A stretch of 64,000 bases of DNA from Nocardioides turkmenicus (GCF_011045035.1 NZ_JAALAA010000005.1:124001-188000); one strand, 5' to 3'; numbered from the stretch's first letter, positions 27,755 through 37,720 are shown. Notes: a model not told the origin generated them from the letters alone. Translations and numbers: made by a program.

Positions 27755-28930
27755 ATGACCGAGCAGAACGCCACACTCGGGGTGGGGATGATCGGGTACG
27801 CCTTCATGGGCGCCGTCCACTCCCACGCCTGGCGCAGCGCCCACCGCTTCTTCGACCTCCCCCTCACCCCGCGGATGCAGGTCGTCTGCGGCCGTGACGC
27901 CGACCGCGTGGCCGAGGCCGCGACCCGCTTCGGCTGGGCGGAGAGCGCCACCGACTGGCGCGAGGTGATAGCCCGCGACGACGTCGACCTGATCGACGTG
28001 TGCACGCCCGGCGACACCCACGTGGAGATCGCGATCGCTGCGCTGGAGGCCGGCAAGCACGTGCTGTGCGAGAAGCCGCTGGCCAACACCGTGGCCGAGG
28101 CCGAGCGGATGGCTGCGGCCGCTGCCCAGGCCGCGGAGCGGGGCGTACGGGCGATGGTCGGGTTCACCTATCGCCGGGTGCCCGCGATCGCGCTGGCCCG
28201 GAAGCTCGTCGCGGACGGTCGGCTCGGGGAGCTCCACCACGTGCGGGCGCAGTATCTGCAGGACTGGCTGGCTGACCCCGAGACCCCGCTGAGCTGGCGT
28301 CTCGACAAGACCAAGGCCGGCTCGGGCGCGCTCGGCGACATCGGCGCCCATGTCATCGACCTGACGCAGCACATCACCGGGGACCGGATCCAGGAGGTCT
28401 CCGGGATGCTGGAGACCTTCGTCAAGGAGCGCCCGGTGGCCTCGGCCTCCTCGGGGCTGTCCGCGACGGCCGGGGCCGGACGCGGTCCGGTCACCGTCGA
28501 CGACGCTGCGGTCTTCCTGGCCCGGTTCTCCGGGGGAGCGGTCGGCTCCTTCGAGGCCACCCGCTTCGCGACCGGCCGCAAGAACGCGATCCGGATCGAG
28601 ATCAACGGGTCGAAGGGCAGCCTGGCCTTCGACTTCGAGGACATGAACGTCCTGCACTTCCACGACGCGACCCTGCCGGACGCCGAGGGCGGCTTCCGGC
28701 GGATCGTGGTCACCGAGCCGGACCACCCGTGGGTGGCGGGCTGGTGGCCGCCGGGACACGGTCTCGGCTACGAGCACGGCTTCACCCACCAGGTCGTCGA
28801 CCTCGTCCGCGCACTCGGTGACGGTGCCGAGCCCACACCGACGTTCGCCGACGGGCTCCAGGTGCAGCGCGTTCTCGCCGCCGTCGAGACCAGCTCCGAC
28901 ACCAGGACGTGGCAGGAGATCCCCGCCTGA
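27755..28930 (+). CDS. Gfo/Idh/MocA family oxidoreductase
   Basis: NAD(P)-dependent sugar or polyol dehydrogenase of 391 aa. The N-terminal Rossmann domain has GMIGYAFMGAVHSHAW, LIDVCTPGDTHVEIA and the family EKP motif (VLCEKPLANT). The C-terminal alpha/beta domain has GSGALGDIGAHVIDLTQ, carrying the conserved Asp and His. These enzymes oxidise inositols, glucose-like sugars or their 3-keto forms. It follows the sugar-binding protein gene and precedes ThuA, another protein associated with keto-sugar and trehalose use, so it likely acts on the imported sugar. Confidence 0.93.
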   Translation: MTEQNATLGVGMIGYAFMGAVHSHAWRSAHRFFDLPLTPRMQVVCGRDADRVAEAATRFGWAESATDWREVIARDDVDLIDVCTPGDTHVEIAIAALEAGKHVLCEKPLANTVAEAERMAAAAAQAAERGVRAMVGFTYRRVPAIALARKLVADGRLGELHHVRAQYLQDWLADPETPLSWRLDKTKAGSGALGDIGAHVIDLTQHITGDRIQEVSGMLETFVKERPVASASSGLSATAGAGRGPVTVDDAAVFLARFSGGAVGSFEATRFATGRKNAIRIEINGSKGSLAFDFEDMNVLHFHDATLPDAEGGFRRIVVTEPDHPWVAGWWPPGHGLGYEHGFTHQVVDLVRALGDGAEPTPTFADGLQVQRVLAAVETSSDTRTWQEIPA

Positions 28931-28987
28931 CCCATCCCCCGCTCTCGCCTGGAACGACTCTGCCACTCAGTTCGGAAAGGACGCACC

Positions 28988-29803
28988 ATGAAGTACGCAT
29001 CGAGAAGAAACGTGATCGCGGGAGCTGGCCTGGTGGCCGCGGCCGCAGTGGCCCCGGGTCTGTCGTCGGCACCGGCCGCGCGAGCAGCCGGCTCCGGCCT
29101 GGGCGAGGCGGCGGGGACGTACCAGGTCCTGGTGTTCTCCAAGACCGCCGGGTTCCGGCACGGCTCCATCCCCTACGGCATCGCGGCGATCGAGAAGCTG
29201 GGGGTCGAGAACGGCTTCACGGTGACCGCCACCGAGGACGCGGCGGTGTTCAACGACACCGACCTGGCGGCGTACGCGGCGGTGGTGTGGCTCTCCACGA
29301 CCGGGAACGTGCTCGACGCCGGCCAGCAGGCGGCCTTCGAGCGCTACATCCAGGGCGGCGGCGGGTACGTGGGCATCCACGCCGCCTCCGACACCGAGTA
29401 CGACTGGCCCTGGTACGGCGGCCTGGTCGGTGCGTACTTCGCCGGCCATCCCGCCCAGCAGACCGCAACGGTGAAGGTGCGTGCGCACAACACCGCTGCC
29501 ACGGCCGAGCTGCCGAAGCGGTGGACGCGCTGGGACGAGTGGTACAGCTTCCGCGCCCGTCCGGCCGACTCGGTCAGGATCCTCGCCGACCTCGACGAGC
29601 GCAGCTACGACCCGGGCCGGTTCGCGATGGGTGAGCCGCACCCGATCGCCTGGTGCCACGAGTACGACGGTGGCCGGGCCTTCTACACCGGGATGGGCCA
29701 CACCAACGAGTCGTTCACCGAGCCGGAGTTTCTCTCCCACGTGCTCGGCGGCATCCAGATGGCTGCCGGAGTCGCGCCGCTCAGGGCCGGGGCAGACCGG
29801 TGA
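28988..29803 (+). CDS. Secreted ThuA domain protein
   Basis: A 271-aa ThuA (trehalose-utilisation-type) protein with a Tat-like signal (SRRNVIAGAGLVAAAAVAPG ... ARA) at residues 5-35. The domain is complete: VLVFSKTAGFRHGSIP, YAAVVWLSTTGNVL, GGGYVGIHAASDTEYDW, HPIAWCHEYDGGRAFYTGMGH. ThuA has a glutamine-amidotransferase-like fold and is found with Gfo/Idh/MocA oxidoreductases in sugar loci; its reaction is unsettled. The twin arginine suggests export folded, perhaps with a cofactor. The stop overlaps the next start as GTGA. Confidence 0.9.
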   Translation: MKYASRRNVIAGAGLVAAAAVAPGLSSAPAARAAGSGLGEAAGTYQVLVFSKTAGFRHGSIPYGIAAIEKLGVENGFTVTATEDAAVFNDTDLAAYAAVVWLSTTGNVLDAGQQAAFERYIQGGGGYVGIHAASDTEYDWPWYGGLVGAYFAGHPAQQTATVKVRAHNTAATAELPKRWTRWDEWYSFRARPADSVRILADLDERSYDPGRFAMGEPHPIAWCHEYDGGRAFYTGMGHTNESFTEPEFLSHVLGGIQMAAGVAPLRAGADR

Positions 29804-30972
29804 CCGGGCAGGGCACCGGCTCGGGGAGAGTCGGCCTCTGGCTGATCGGTGCCCGCGGCTCGGTCGGGGTCACGACGATCGTCGGAGCCCTGGCCGTCCG
29901 GGCAGGGCTCGCCGGCCGGGTCGGGCTCGTGGCCGAGCAGCCGGAGATCGCTGCGGCAGGCCTGCCCTCCCTCGACGAGCTCGTCATCGGAGGCCACGAC
30001 CTCGCCACCGACCCCCTGGTGAAGCGGGCCGAGCGGCTTGCCGCCGGCGGGGTCGTCCCCGCCGGGATCCTGCCGGGGATCGCGAGCGAGCTCGAGGAGG
30101 TCGAGGGGCGGCTGCGTACGGGGTATGACGTCTCGAGCGAGGAGCACCAACGAGAGGCGATCGAGAGGCTGAGTGCCGATCTCGTCGCCTTCCGCGAGGC
30201 CCACGGACTCGAGCGGGTGGTCGTGGTGGACGTCGCCAGCACCGAGCCGCCGGCAGAGGTCGTCCACGGCGGGCCGTTGGCCGACCCCGACGCTCTGGAC
30301 GCGGCGCTGGCGGCGGGGGAGTCGCCGCTGCCGGCCAGCTCCGTCTACGTGCTGGCGGCCTACCGGGCCGGCTGCCCGGTGGTCTCGTTCACCCCCAGCC
30401 CGGGGCCACGCCTGCCGGTGCTCGTCACGCTCGCCGAGCGGGCCGGGCTGCCGTGGGCGGGCTCGGACGGCAAGACGGGCGAGACGCTGCTCAAGTCGGC
30501 GCTGGCGCCGATGTTCGCCACCCGGGCGCTGCAGGTCAACGCCTGGGCGTCCTACAACATGCTCGGCGGCGGCGACGGTGCCACGCTCGCCGACCCGGAC
30601 AACGCGCGCAGCAAGCTGGTCACCAAGGCCCAAGGGCTGGAGGCGATGCTCGGTCACCCGGTGGAGGGGCCGATGCACATCGACTACGTCCCCGACCACG
30701 GCGACTGGAAGACGGCCATCGACCACGTCTCCTTCGAGGGCTTCCTCGGGGTGCGGATGTCGCTGCAGTTCACCTGGAGCGGCTGCGACTCGGCGCTGGC
30801 CGCTCCGCTGGTGCTCGACCTGGCCCGGCTGACCCTGCGCGCGCACGAGGTCGGGGAGGCCGGTCCGCTGCCGTTCGGGTTCTTCTTCAAGGACCCGGCC
30901 GGTTCGACCGAGCACCGTCTCGGTACGCAGTGGGACGAGCTGGTCGCGTGGTGTGCCCGGGTGGGCGCATGA
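29800..30972 (+). CDS. Inositol-3-phosphate-synthase-like protein
   Basis: A 390-aa protein related to myo-inositol-1-phosphate synthases, which convert glucose-6-phosphate to inositol phosphate using NAD. The Rossmann start GLWLIGARGSVGVTTIVGAL and the catalytic-domain segments GSDGKTGETLLKSALAPMF and NAWASYNMLGGGDGATLADP (with the family's conserved lysines and NxLGxxDG) are clear. Starts at a GTG overlapping the thuA stop and overlaps the UbiA gene by 4 bp. In the classical ebo operon this slot is held by a dehydroquinate-synthase-like EboD; here a different cyclase-type enzyme occupies it. The product may be an inositol or a modified cyclitol phosphate. Confidence 0.88.
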   Translation: MTGQGTGSGRVGLWLIGARGSVGVTTIVGALAVRAGLAGRVGLVAEQPEIAAAGLPSLDELVIGGHDLATDPLVKRAERLAAGGVVPAGILPGIASELEEVEGRLRTGYDVSSEEHQREAIERLSADLVAFREAHGLERVVVVDVASTEPPAEVVHGGPLADPDALDAALAAGESPLPASSVYVLAAYRAGCPVVSFTPSPGPRLPVLVTLAERAGLPWAGSDGKTGETLLKSALAPMFATRALQVNAWASYNMLGGGDGATLADPDNARSKLVTKAQGLEAMLGHPVEGPMHIDYVPDHGDWKTAIDHVSFEGFLGVRMSLQFTWSGCDSALAAPLVLDLARLTLRAHEVGEAGPLPFGFFFKDPAGSTEHRLGTQWDELVAWCARVGA

Positions 30973-31817
30973 CGTCTCGTGCCCGAGCCTTCGCCGAGCT
31001 GGTCCGGCTGCCGGCGGCCCTCACCGTGCCGGGCGACACCCTGGCCGGTGCGGCCGCGGCCGGGCCGCTCGGCGCCCGGTCGCTGGCGATGCCGGCCGCG
31101 TCGGTGGCGCTCTACTGGGCCGGGATGGCGCTCAACGACTGGGCCGACCGCGATCTCGACGCCGTCGAACGGCCGGAGCGACCGATCCCGTCCGGGCGGA
31201 TCAGCCCGCGCCAGGCGCTGGGGACCGCCGTCGGGCTGACCGCGGCCGGTGTCGGGCTGGCCGCGCTCGCCGGAGGGCGTCCGGCCGCGGCCACGGCTGC
31301 CGCCCTGGCCGGGGCGGTGTGGGCCTACGACACCGTGCTCAAGGACACCGCCGCCGGGCCGGTCGCGATGGCCGCGGCCCGAGGTCTCGACGTGCTCCTC
31401 GGGGCGAGCGCCGCGGGGCGTACGAGGGCCGGGCTGGTGCCCGCCGGGCTGCTGGCGGCCCACACCGCGGGGGTCACCCTGCTCAGCCGAGGCGAGGTGC
31501 GCGGCACCCAGCCCGTCACAGCCGGTCTCGCCGGCGGGGTCACGGTCGCGACCGCGGCCGTGGCGGCCGGCCACGGGAGGGCGGCGCTTCCCGTCGCCCT
31601 CGCCGCGACGTACGCAGGCAGTGTCGGCTCCGCCCAGCTCGCCGCGGTCTCCTCGCCGGATGCCGGCACGGTCCGGCGGGCGACCGGGGCCGGGATCCGC
31701 GGGATGATCCCGCTGCAGGCCGCGCTCGTCGCCCGGCGCTCGCCGCTGGCCGCGATCGGGCTGCTGGCTGCGGGGCCGATCGTGAAGACCGCCTCGAAGG
31801 TGGTGTCCCCGACATGA
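30969..31817 (+). CDS. UbiA-like prenyltransferase (EboC/SCO3242 type)
   Basis: Integral membrane prenyltransferase, 282 aa, with about eight hydrophobic helices. The first Asp-rich motif is LNDWADRDLDAVERPERPIPSG (NDxxDxxxD), which binds the Mg-prenyl-diphosphate. The second, more degenerate motif is near GLDVLLG. It groups with the UbiA-like proteins called EboC in ebo clusters and the SCO3242 family in actinobacteria. It is translationally coupled to the inositol-phosphate-synthase-like gene before it and the isomerase after it. It would attach a prenyl chain to a cyclic or phosphorylated acceptor, but neither substrate is known. Confidence 0.85.
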   Translation: MTSRARAFAELVRLPAALTVPGDTLAGAAAAGPLGARSLAMPAASVALYWAGMALNDWADRDLDAVERPERPIPSGRISPRQALGTAVGLTAAGVGLAALAGGRPAAATAAALAGAVWAYDTVLKDTAAGPVAMAAARGLDVLLGASAAGRTRAGLVPAGLLAAHTAGVTLLSRGEVRGTQPVTAGLAGGVTVATAAVAAGHGRAALPVALAATYAGSVGSAQLAAVSSPDAGTVRRATGAGIRGMIPLQAALVARRSPLAAIGLLAAGPIVKTASKVVSPT

Positions 31818-32692
31818 GCGCGACGAGCACCCTGCGGTTCGGGTACGGCACCAACGGCATGCACAGCCACCGGCTCGAGGACGCCCTGACCATCCTGGCC
31901 GACCTCGGCTACGACGGCGTCGCGCTGACCCTCGACCACCTCCACCTCGATCCCTACCGGCCCAACCTGGCGAGCCGCGTCGCGCAGGTGGGACGCCGGC
32001 TCGACGAGCTCGGCCTTGCGGTCGTGATCGAGACCGGCGCCCGCTACATCCTCGACCCGCGCCGCAAGCACTACCCGACCCTGCTCCATCCCGGCCAGGA
32101 CGCCAGCCGGCGGGTCGACTACCTGCACCGGGCCGTCGAGGTCGCCGCCGACCTCGGCGCCGAGGCCGTCTCGTTCTGGTCGGGCACCCTGCCCGAGGGC
32201 GTCGAGGAGGATCGCGCCTGGGGACGCCTGTGCGACGGGGTCTGGCGGGTCCTCGACCTCGCGCAGCGTCGTGGGGTCGTGTGCGCCGTCGAGCCCGAGC
32301 CCGGTCACTTCGTCGACACCCTCGACGCCGTGCTGGAGCTGCGCCGACGGCTCGACGACCCCGACCTGCTCCGGGTCACGCTCGACATCGGACACGTGGT
32401 CTGCAACGAGCCGCGGGGGATGGCCGAGACCATCCGCCGGGCCGGGCTGCTGCTGGCCAACGTGCAGGTCGACGACATGGTCGAGGGCGTCCACGAGCAC
32501 CTCGAGCTCGGCACCGGGCGCGTCGACTTCGCCGAGGCGCTCGGGGCGCTCGTCGAGATCGGCTACACCGGTCTCGCCGCGCTCGAGCTGCCCCGCCAGT
32601 CCCACGCCGCGCCGGTCGTTGCCGAGCGCTCCCTCGCGTTCCTGCGCGAGACCCTCGCGGCGCTTCCCGACCCCGAGGAGGTGCGCGCATGA
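31814..32692 (+). CDS. Sugar phosphate isomerase/epimerase (TIM barrel)
   Basis: A 292-aa xylose-isomerase-like TIM-barrel protein. RFGYGTNGMHSHRLEDALTI begins the barrel; metal-binding acids and histidines appear in VVIETGARYILDP, VCAVEPEPGHFVDT and LRVTLDIGHVV. ANVQVDDMVEGVHEHLELGTG is typical of this fold's last strands. It overlaps both neighbouring genes by 4 bp. It probably isomerises or epimerises the cyclitol or keto-sugar handled by the operon. Confidence 0.87.
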   Translation: MSATSTLRFGYGTNGMHSHRLEDALTILADLGYDGVALTLDHLHLDPYRPNLASRVAQVGRRLDELGLAVVIETGARYILDPRRKHYPTLLHPGQDASRRVDYLHRAVEVAADLGAEAVSFWSGTLPEGVEEDRAWGRLCDGVWRVLDLAQRRGVVCAVEPEPGHFVDTLDAVLELRRRLDDPDLLRVTLDIGHVVCNEPRGMAETIRRAGLLLANVQVDDMVEGVHEHLELGTGRVDFAEALGALVEIGYTGLAALELPRQSHAAPVVAERSLAFLRETLAALPDPEEVRA

Positions 32693-33291
32693 ACGAGACG
32701 CTGCTGACCGAGTGGTGCGCCGAGATCCAGACCGAACCGACCCGGATCCGCACCCGGTTCCCGGCCGCGGCGCGCGAGCTCGGACGGAGTCCCGGCACCG
32801 CGACCGAGCCGGGGGAGGAGCGGGTCGAGGACGACGTACGCCTGCGGCTGCTGGGCGCCCTCGGGCGTGGCCTCGCCGACGACGCCGACCGACTGAGCAC
32901 GGAGGTGCACGACCTCTACCGTTTCGGCGACGCCGACGAGCGGCGCGCGGTCGTGCTCGGCCTCGGCCTCCTCTCCGAGGAGCTGGGGGACCGGGCCGTC
33001 GACCTGCTCCACGACGCGCTGCGCACCAACGACCCTCGGCTGGTGGCCGCTGCCGTGGGGACGTACGCGGCTCGTCTCGACGACGCGATGTGGCGCCAGG
33101 CAGTCCTGAAGTGCCTCTTCGTCGGTGTGCCGCTCCGTCTGGTGTCGGGTCTCGATGATCGCGCCGACGACGAGCTGCGCCGGATGGTCGCCGACTACGC
33201 CGCCGAGCGGCAGGCCGCCGGCCGCGAGGTGCCCTCCGACGCCCTGCCGTTCCTCTCCGCCCCCGTCCCCACCACCACTCGGGAGTCCTGA
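32689..33291 (+). CDS. eboA: EboA domain protein
   Basis: A 200-aa, all-helical, acidic protein matching the EboA family of unknown biochemical function. Recognisable segments are FGDADERRAVVLGLGLL, LHDALRTNDPRLVAAAVGTYAARLDDAMWRQAVLKCLFVGVPL, the most conserved part of the family. EboA has no known catalytic site. Its gene marks the ebo cluster, described in cyanobacteria (scytonemin precursor export to the periplasm) and in pseudomonads. ATG overlaps the isomerase stop; stop overlaps the next ATG. Confidence 0.82.
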   Translation: MNETLLTEWCAEIQTEPTRIRTRFPAAARELGRSPGTATEPGEERVEDDVRLRLLGALGRGLADDADRLSTEVHDLYRFGDADERRAVVLGLGLLSEELGDRAVDLLHDALRTNDPRLVAAAVGTYAARLDDAMWRQAVLKCLFVGVPLRLVSGLDDRADDELRRMVADYAAERQAAGREVPSDALPFLSAPVPTTTRES

Positions 33292-34148
33292 TGCGCATCT
33301 TCGACCCGCACATCCACATGAGCTCGCGTACGACCGACGACTACGAGGCGATGTACGCCGCGGGCGTCCGCGCCCTGGTGGAGCCGGCCTTCTGGCTCGG
33401 CCAGCCGCGGACCAGCGTCGACTCGTTCGTCGACTACTTCGACTCGCTGGTCGGCTGGGAGCGGTTCCGGGCCTCGCAGTTCGGGATCGCCCACCACTGC
33501 ACGATCGCGCTCAACCCGAAGGAGGCCAACGACCCGCGCTGCACGCCGGTGCTCGACCTGCTGCCGCGCTACCTCGCCAAGGACGGCGTCGTCGCGGTCG
33601 GCGAGGTGGGCTTCGACTCGATGACCGAGGACGAGGAGAAGGCCTTCAGCCGGCAGCTGGAGCTGGCTCGGGAGTTCGCGCTGCCGGCGATGGTGCACAC
33701 GCCCCACCGCGACAAGCTCGCCGGCACCCGCCGCACCCTCGACCTGGTCGAGGCGGCCGGGATGGAGCCCCGCATGGTCGTCGTCGACCACCTCAACGAG
33801 GTCACCGTCGACATCGTGGACGAGGCGGGCGCCTGGATGGGCTTCTCGATCTACCCCGACACGAAGATGGACCCCGACCGGATGGTCGCCATCCTTCAGC
33901 GCCGCGGTCTCGACCGGGTGCTGGTCAACTCCGCCGCCGACTGGGGCAGGTCGGATCCGCTGCGGACACGGGCGACCGGCGAGGCGATGCTCGCCGCCGG
34001 GTTCTCCGAGGACGACGTCGACAAGGTCCTGTGGCGCAACCCGGTGGAGTTCTTCGGTCAGAGCGGGCGGCTGCTGCTGGACGTACCTTCGGCCGACGAG
34101 GGTGCGACCTTCGCCGGCAACTCGCTGCTGCGAGGTGAGCGGGCATGA
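33291..34148 (+). CDS. eboB: TatD-like metal-dependent hydrolase, EboB type
   Basis: A 285-aa amidohydrolase-fold protein of the TatD group. The metal-binding FDPHIHMSS (HxH) is at residues 4-12, with further ligands in AVGEVGFDSM, AMVHTPHRD, VVVDHLNE and LVNSAADWG. In ebo clusters this member is EboB. Hydrolysis of a phosphoester or amide in the ebo metabolite pathway is assumed, not shown. Start overlaps the eboA stop by one base (TGATG), stop overlaps eboE by four. Confidence 0.87.
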   Translation: MRIFDPHIHMSSRTTDDYEAMYAAGVRALVEPAFWLGQPRTSVDSFVDYFDSLVGWERFRASQFGIAHHCTIALNPKEANDPRCTPVLDLLPRYLAKDGVVAVGEVGFDSMTEDEEKAFSRQLELAREFALPAMVHTPHRDKLAGTRRTLDLVEAAGMEPRMVVVDHLNEVTVDIVDEAGAWMGFSIYPDTKMDPDRMVAILQRRGLDRVLVNSAADWGRSDPLRTRATGEAMLAAGFSEDDVDKVLWRNPVEFFGQSGRLLLDVPSADEGATFAGNSLLRGERA

Positions 34149-35329
34149 GGTTCCGGCACCGCGACGGCACCGTCGTCCACCTCGGCTACTGCAGCAACGT
34201 GCACCCGGCCGAGGACGTCGACGGCATCCTCGACCAGCTGCGCCGCTACGCCGGTGAGGTCCGGTCGCGCCTCGGCGAGACCCGGCTCGGCCTCGGCCTC
34301 TGGCTTCCGGCGGCGACGGCCCACGAGCTCGCCGGCGACCCGGCCACCCTCGACCGGCTCCGCGCCGACCTGGACCGCCACGGCCTCGAGGTGGTCACCC
34401 TCAACGCCTTCCCGTACGCCGGGTTCCACGCCCCGGTCGTGAAGCGCGACGTCTACTCACCGGACTGGTCGACGCGGCGCCGCCTCGACTACACCCTCGA
34501 CTGCGCCCGGGTGCTGGCGGCGCTGCTGCCTGACGACGCTGCCCGCGGCAGCATCTCGACCCTGCCGCTCGGCTGGCGCACCCCGTGGTTCACCGACCGC
34601 GACCGGGCCGCCCGGGAGCTGATCGGCGAGCTCGCCGACGGCCTGGCCGGCCTCGAGGCGGAGCACGGCCGGACGATCCGGGTCGGGTTCGAGCCCGAGC
34701 CCGGGTGCGTCGTGGAGACCACCCGCGACGCGGTGACCCGGCTCGCCGGGCTGGCGCCTGACCACCTCGGGATCTGCGTCGACACCTGCCACCTCGCCAC
34801 CCAGTTCGAGGACGCCGCCGAGGCGCTCGACCGGCTGCAGGTGGCGAACCTGCCGGTCGTGAAGGTCCAGGTCTCCGCCGCCCTGCACGCCGACGACCCG
34901 AGCGACCCGGCGACCCGCGAGGCCCTGGCGTCCTACGCCGAGGACCGCTTCCTCCACCAGACCCGCGAGCCCCGCGGGGCGCGGGTGGACAGCCGCGACG
35001 ACCTGCCCGAGGCGCTCGGCGGCCATCGTCCGCTGCCGGCCGAGCATCCCTGGCGGGTGCACTTCCACGTACCTCTTCATGCCGATCCGGCGCCGCCGCT
35101 GCGCAGCACCCGCGACCACCTCGCCGGCACGCTCGACGCGCTGCTCGGCGGCCCGGTGGCGCACACCGACCACCTCGAGGTCGAGACCTACACCTGGGGT
35201 GTCCTGCCCGAGCAGGCCCGCCCGGACGGTGACGCCGGGCTCGTCGCGGGCATCGCGGCCGAGCTGGCCTGGACCCGCGACCGGCTGCTCGAGTCCGGTC
35301 TGGAACAGCTGCAGGAGGCATCGGCATGA
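34145..35329 (+). CDS. eboE: Metabolite traffic protein EboE
   Basis: A 394-aa TIM-barrel protein. The N-terminal signature HLGYCSNVHPAEDVDGIL and the barrel motifs VVTLNAFPYAGFH, VGFEPEPGCVVETT and GICVDTCHLATQFEDA match EboE. The family is required, with the other Ebo proteins, for a precursor to reach the periplasm in Nostoc scytonemin synthesis (established for that organism); whether the same holds here is inference. It is the third TIM-barrel isomerase-like protein coded in this operon when counted with 31814 and 36713. Confidence 0.88.
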   Translation: MRFRHRDGTVVHLGYCSNVHPAEDVDGILDQLRRYAGEVRSRLGETRLGLGLWLPAATAHELAGDPATLDRLRADLDRHGLEVVTLNAFPYAGFHAPVVKRDVYSPDWSTRRRLDYTLDCARVLAALLPDDAARGSISTLPLGWRTPWFTDRDRAARELIGELADGLAGLEAEHGRTIRVGFEPEPGCVVETTRDAVTRLAGLAPDHLGICVDTCHLATQFEDAAEALDRLQVANLPVVKVQVSAALHADDPSDPATREALASYAEDRFLHQTREPRGARVDSRDDLPEALGGHRPLPAEHPWRVHFHVPLHADPAPPLRSTRDHLAGTLDALLGGPVAHTDHLEVETYTWGVLPEQARPDGDAGLVAGIAAELAWTRDRLLESGLEQLQEASA

Positions 35330-36684
35330 GCGACAGGCTTCTGGTGATCGACGTGGTCGGGATGACCCCCGACCTGCTCCGGCACATGCCGCGGGTGCGT
35401 CAGGTGGGGGAGTCGGGGTTCACCGCCGAGCTCGGCACCGTGCTGCCCGCGGTCACCTGCTCGGTCCAGTCGACCTTCCTGACCGGCGCCCTGCCGCGCG
35501 ACCACGGCATCGTCGGCAACGGCTGGTTCTTCCGCGACCTCGGCGAGGTGCTGCTGTGGCGCCAGCACAACGCGCTGGTGCAGGGCGAGAAGCTCTGGGA
35601 CGTCGTACGCCGCCGGCGACCGGGCGCGAAGGTCGCCAACATCTGCTGGTGGTACGCCATGGGCGCCGACGTCGACACCACCGTCACCCCGCGTCCGGCC
35701 TACCACGCTGACGGCAAGAAGTCGCCGGACTGCTGGACCTGGCCGCCGTCGCTCCACGACACCCTCACCGAGGAGCTCGGCCCGTTCCCGCTGTTCACCT
35801 ACTGGGGACCGACCGCCTCGATCAAGAGCTCGGCCTGGATCGTCGCCGCCGCCCGCAAGGTCATGCCCGACCACGACCTCACCCTCGTCTACGTCCCCCA
35901 CCTCGACTACGACCTGCAGCGGTTCGGCCCCGACAGTCCGCAGGCGATCCAGGCGGCTCGAGACGTCGACGCCACCCTGGCGCCGCTGCTCGATGACGCC
36001 GACGCCGCTGGCGTTCGCGTCGTGCTGCTGAGCGAGTACGGCATCACGAAGGCGTCCCGCCCGGTCGACGTCAACCGGCTGCTGCGCCGCGAGGGCCTCC
36101 TGCACGTGCACCACAACGCCACCGGCGAGCTGCTCGACCCGTGGACGTCGCGCGCCTTCGCGGTCGCCGACCACCAGATCGCCCATGTCTACATCAAGGA
36201 CCCCGCCGACCTGGAGCGAGTCCGGGACCTGCTCACCCGCCTCGACGGCGTCGCCGAGGTCCTCGACCGCACCGGCCAGGCGGCGTACGGACTGGACCAC
36301 GAGCGTGCCGGCGAGCTCGTCGTGGTGGCAGAGCCGGACGCCTGGTTCACCTACTACTACTGGCTCGACGACGCGAACGCGCCCGACTTCGCCCGTGGCG
36401 TCGAGATCCACAAGAAGCCCGGCTACGACCCCGCCGAGCTGTTCCTCGACCCCGAGGACCGCTGGGTCAAGCTCCGGGCCGCCGCCACCCTGGCCCGCAA
36501 GACGGCCGGGCTGCGCTACGCGATGAGCGTCGTGCCGCTCGACCCCGCCCCGGTCTCGGGCAGCCACGGCCGGCTGCCGGACGACCCCGAGCACGGTCCC
36601 GTGCTCATCTGCTCCGAGGCCTCCGCCAAGCGCGACCGGTTCGAGGCCACCGAGGTCCGCGACCTGCTCGCTTCTCTGCTCTGA
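35326..36684 (+). CDS. Alkaline phosphatase family / nucleotide pyrophosphatase-like protein (EboF-like)
   Basis: A 452-aa phosphatase/phosphodiesterase-superfamily enzyme. [14 protein letters not shown] provides the first metal Asp; [16 protein letters not shown] carries the nucleophilic Thr; [24 protein letters not shown] and [12 protein letters not shown] supply the remaining Asp/His metal ligands. The last gene of canonical ebo clusters codes for a related protein (EboF). No signal peptide is visible, so it should act in the cytosol. It overlaps eboE by 4 bp. Confidence 0.86.
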   Translation: MSDRLLVIDVVGMTPDLLRHMPRVRQVGESGFTAELGTVLPAVTCSVQSTFLTGALPRDHGIVGNGWFFRDLGEVLLWRQHNALVQGEKLWDVVRRRRPGAKVANICWWYAMGADVDTTVTPRPAYHADGKKSPDCWTWPPSLHDTLTEELGPFPLFTYWGPTASIKSSAWIVAAARKVMPDHDLTLVYVPHLDYDLQRFGPDSPQAIQAARDVDATLAPLLDDADAAGVRVVLLSEYGITKASRPVDVNRLLRREGLLHVHHNATGELLDPWTSRAFAVADHQIAHVYIKDPADLERVRDLLTRLDGVAEVLDRTGQAAYGLDHERAGELVVVAEPDAWFTYYYWLDDANAPDFARGVEIHKKPGYDPAELFLDPEDRWVKLRAAATLARKTAGLRYAMSVVPLDPAPVSGSHGRLPDDPEHGPVLICSEASAKRDRFEATEVRDLLASLL

Positions 36685-36712
36685 CCCTCAGACCCCACGT
36701 GGAAGGACAACC

Positions 36713-37720
36713 ATGACCCGACCGATCACCCTCTTCACCGGCCAGTGGGCCGACCTGCCGTTCGAGGAGGTCTGCCGCCTCGCCTCCGAGTGGGGCTACG
36801 ACGGCCTGGAGATCGCCTGCTGGGGCGACCACCTCGACGTCTGGCAGGCGGCCGAGGACGAGACGTACGTCCAGGCGAAGCTGGACCTGCTGGAGAAGCA
36901 CAACCTCAAGGTCTTCACGATCTCCAACCACCTCAAGGGCCAGGCGGTCTGCGACGACCCGATCGACCAGCGCCACCAGGACATCCTGCCCGCCAAGATC
37001 TGGGGCGACGGCGACCCCGAGGGCGTACGCCAGCGGGCCGCCGAGGAGATGAAGATGACCGCCCGGGCGGCGAAGAACCTCGGCGTCAAGACCGTCGTCG
37101 GCTTCACCGGCTCCGCCATCTGGAAGTACGTCGCGATGTTCCCGCCCGTCTCCCAGGAGACGATCGAGGCCGGCTACCAGGACTTCGCCGACCGGTGGAA
37201 CCCGATCCTCGACGTCTTCGACGAGTGCGGGGTGCGGTTCGCCCACGAGGTCCACCCCTCCGAGATCGCCTACGACTACTGGTCGACCGTCGCGACGCTG
37301 GAGGCGATCGGCCACCGGGAGGCGTTCGGGCTCAACTGGGACCCCAGCCACATGGTGTGGCAGCAGGTCGACCCGGTCGGGTTCCTGTGGGACTTCCGCG
37401 ACCGGATCTACCACGTGGACTGCAAGGACACGAAGATGCAGACCGGCAACGGCCGCAACGCCCGCCTCGGCTCCCACCTCGCCTGGGCCGACCCGCGCCG
37501 CGGCTGGGACTTCGTCTCCACCGGCCACGGCGACGTGCCCTGGGAGCAGTGCTTCCGGACGCTCAACGCGATCGGCTACGAGGGCCCCATCTCGATCGAG
37601 TGGGAGGACGCCGGCATGGACCGCCTCGTCGGTGCCCCCGAGGCGCTCGAGTTCGTGCGCCGGCTCGCCTTCGACGCCCCGGACGCCGCCTTCGACGCCG
37701 CGTTCAGCACCAACGACTGA
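36713..37720 (+). CDS. Sugar phosphate isomerase/epimerase
   Basis: A 335-aa xylose-isomerase-like TIM-barrel enzyme. Conserved segments include [65 protein letters not shown] (metal Glu), [13 protein letters not shown] and HVDCKDTKM, then [11 protein letters not shown] with the last Glu. It resembles isomerases found with Gfo/Idh/MocA enzymes in inositol and keto-sugar catabolism. It follows the phosphatase gene by 28 bp with a ggaagga ribosome site. It probably converts the sugar imported by this operon. Confidence 0.91.
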   Translation: MTRPITLFTGQWADLPFEEVCRLASEWGYDGLEIACWGDHLDVWQAAEDETYVQAKLDLLEKHNLKVFTISNHLKGQAVCDDPIDQRHQDILPAKIWGDGDPEGVRQRAAEEMKMTARAAKNLGVKTVVGFTGSAIWKYVAMFPPVSQETIEAGYQDFADRWNPILDVFDECGVRFAHEVHPSEIAYDYWSTVATLEAIGHREAFGLNWDPSHMVWQQVDPVGFLWDFRDRIYHVDCKDTKMQTGNGRNARLGSHLAWADPRRGWDFVSTGHGDVPWEQCFRTLNAIGYEGPISIEWEDAGMDRLVGAPEALEFVRRLAFDAPDAAFDAAFSTND

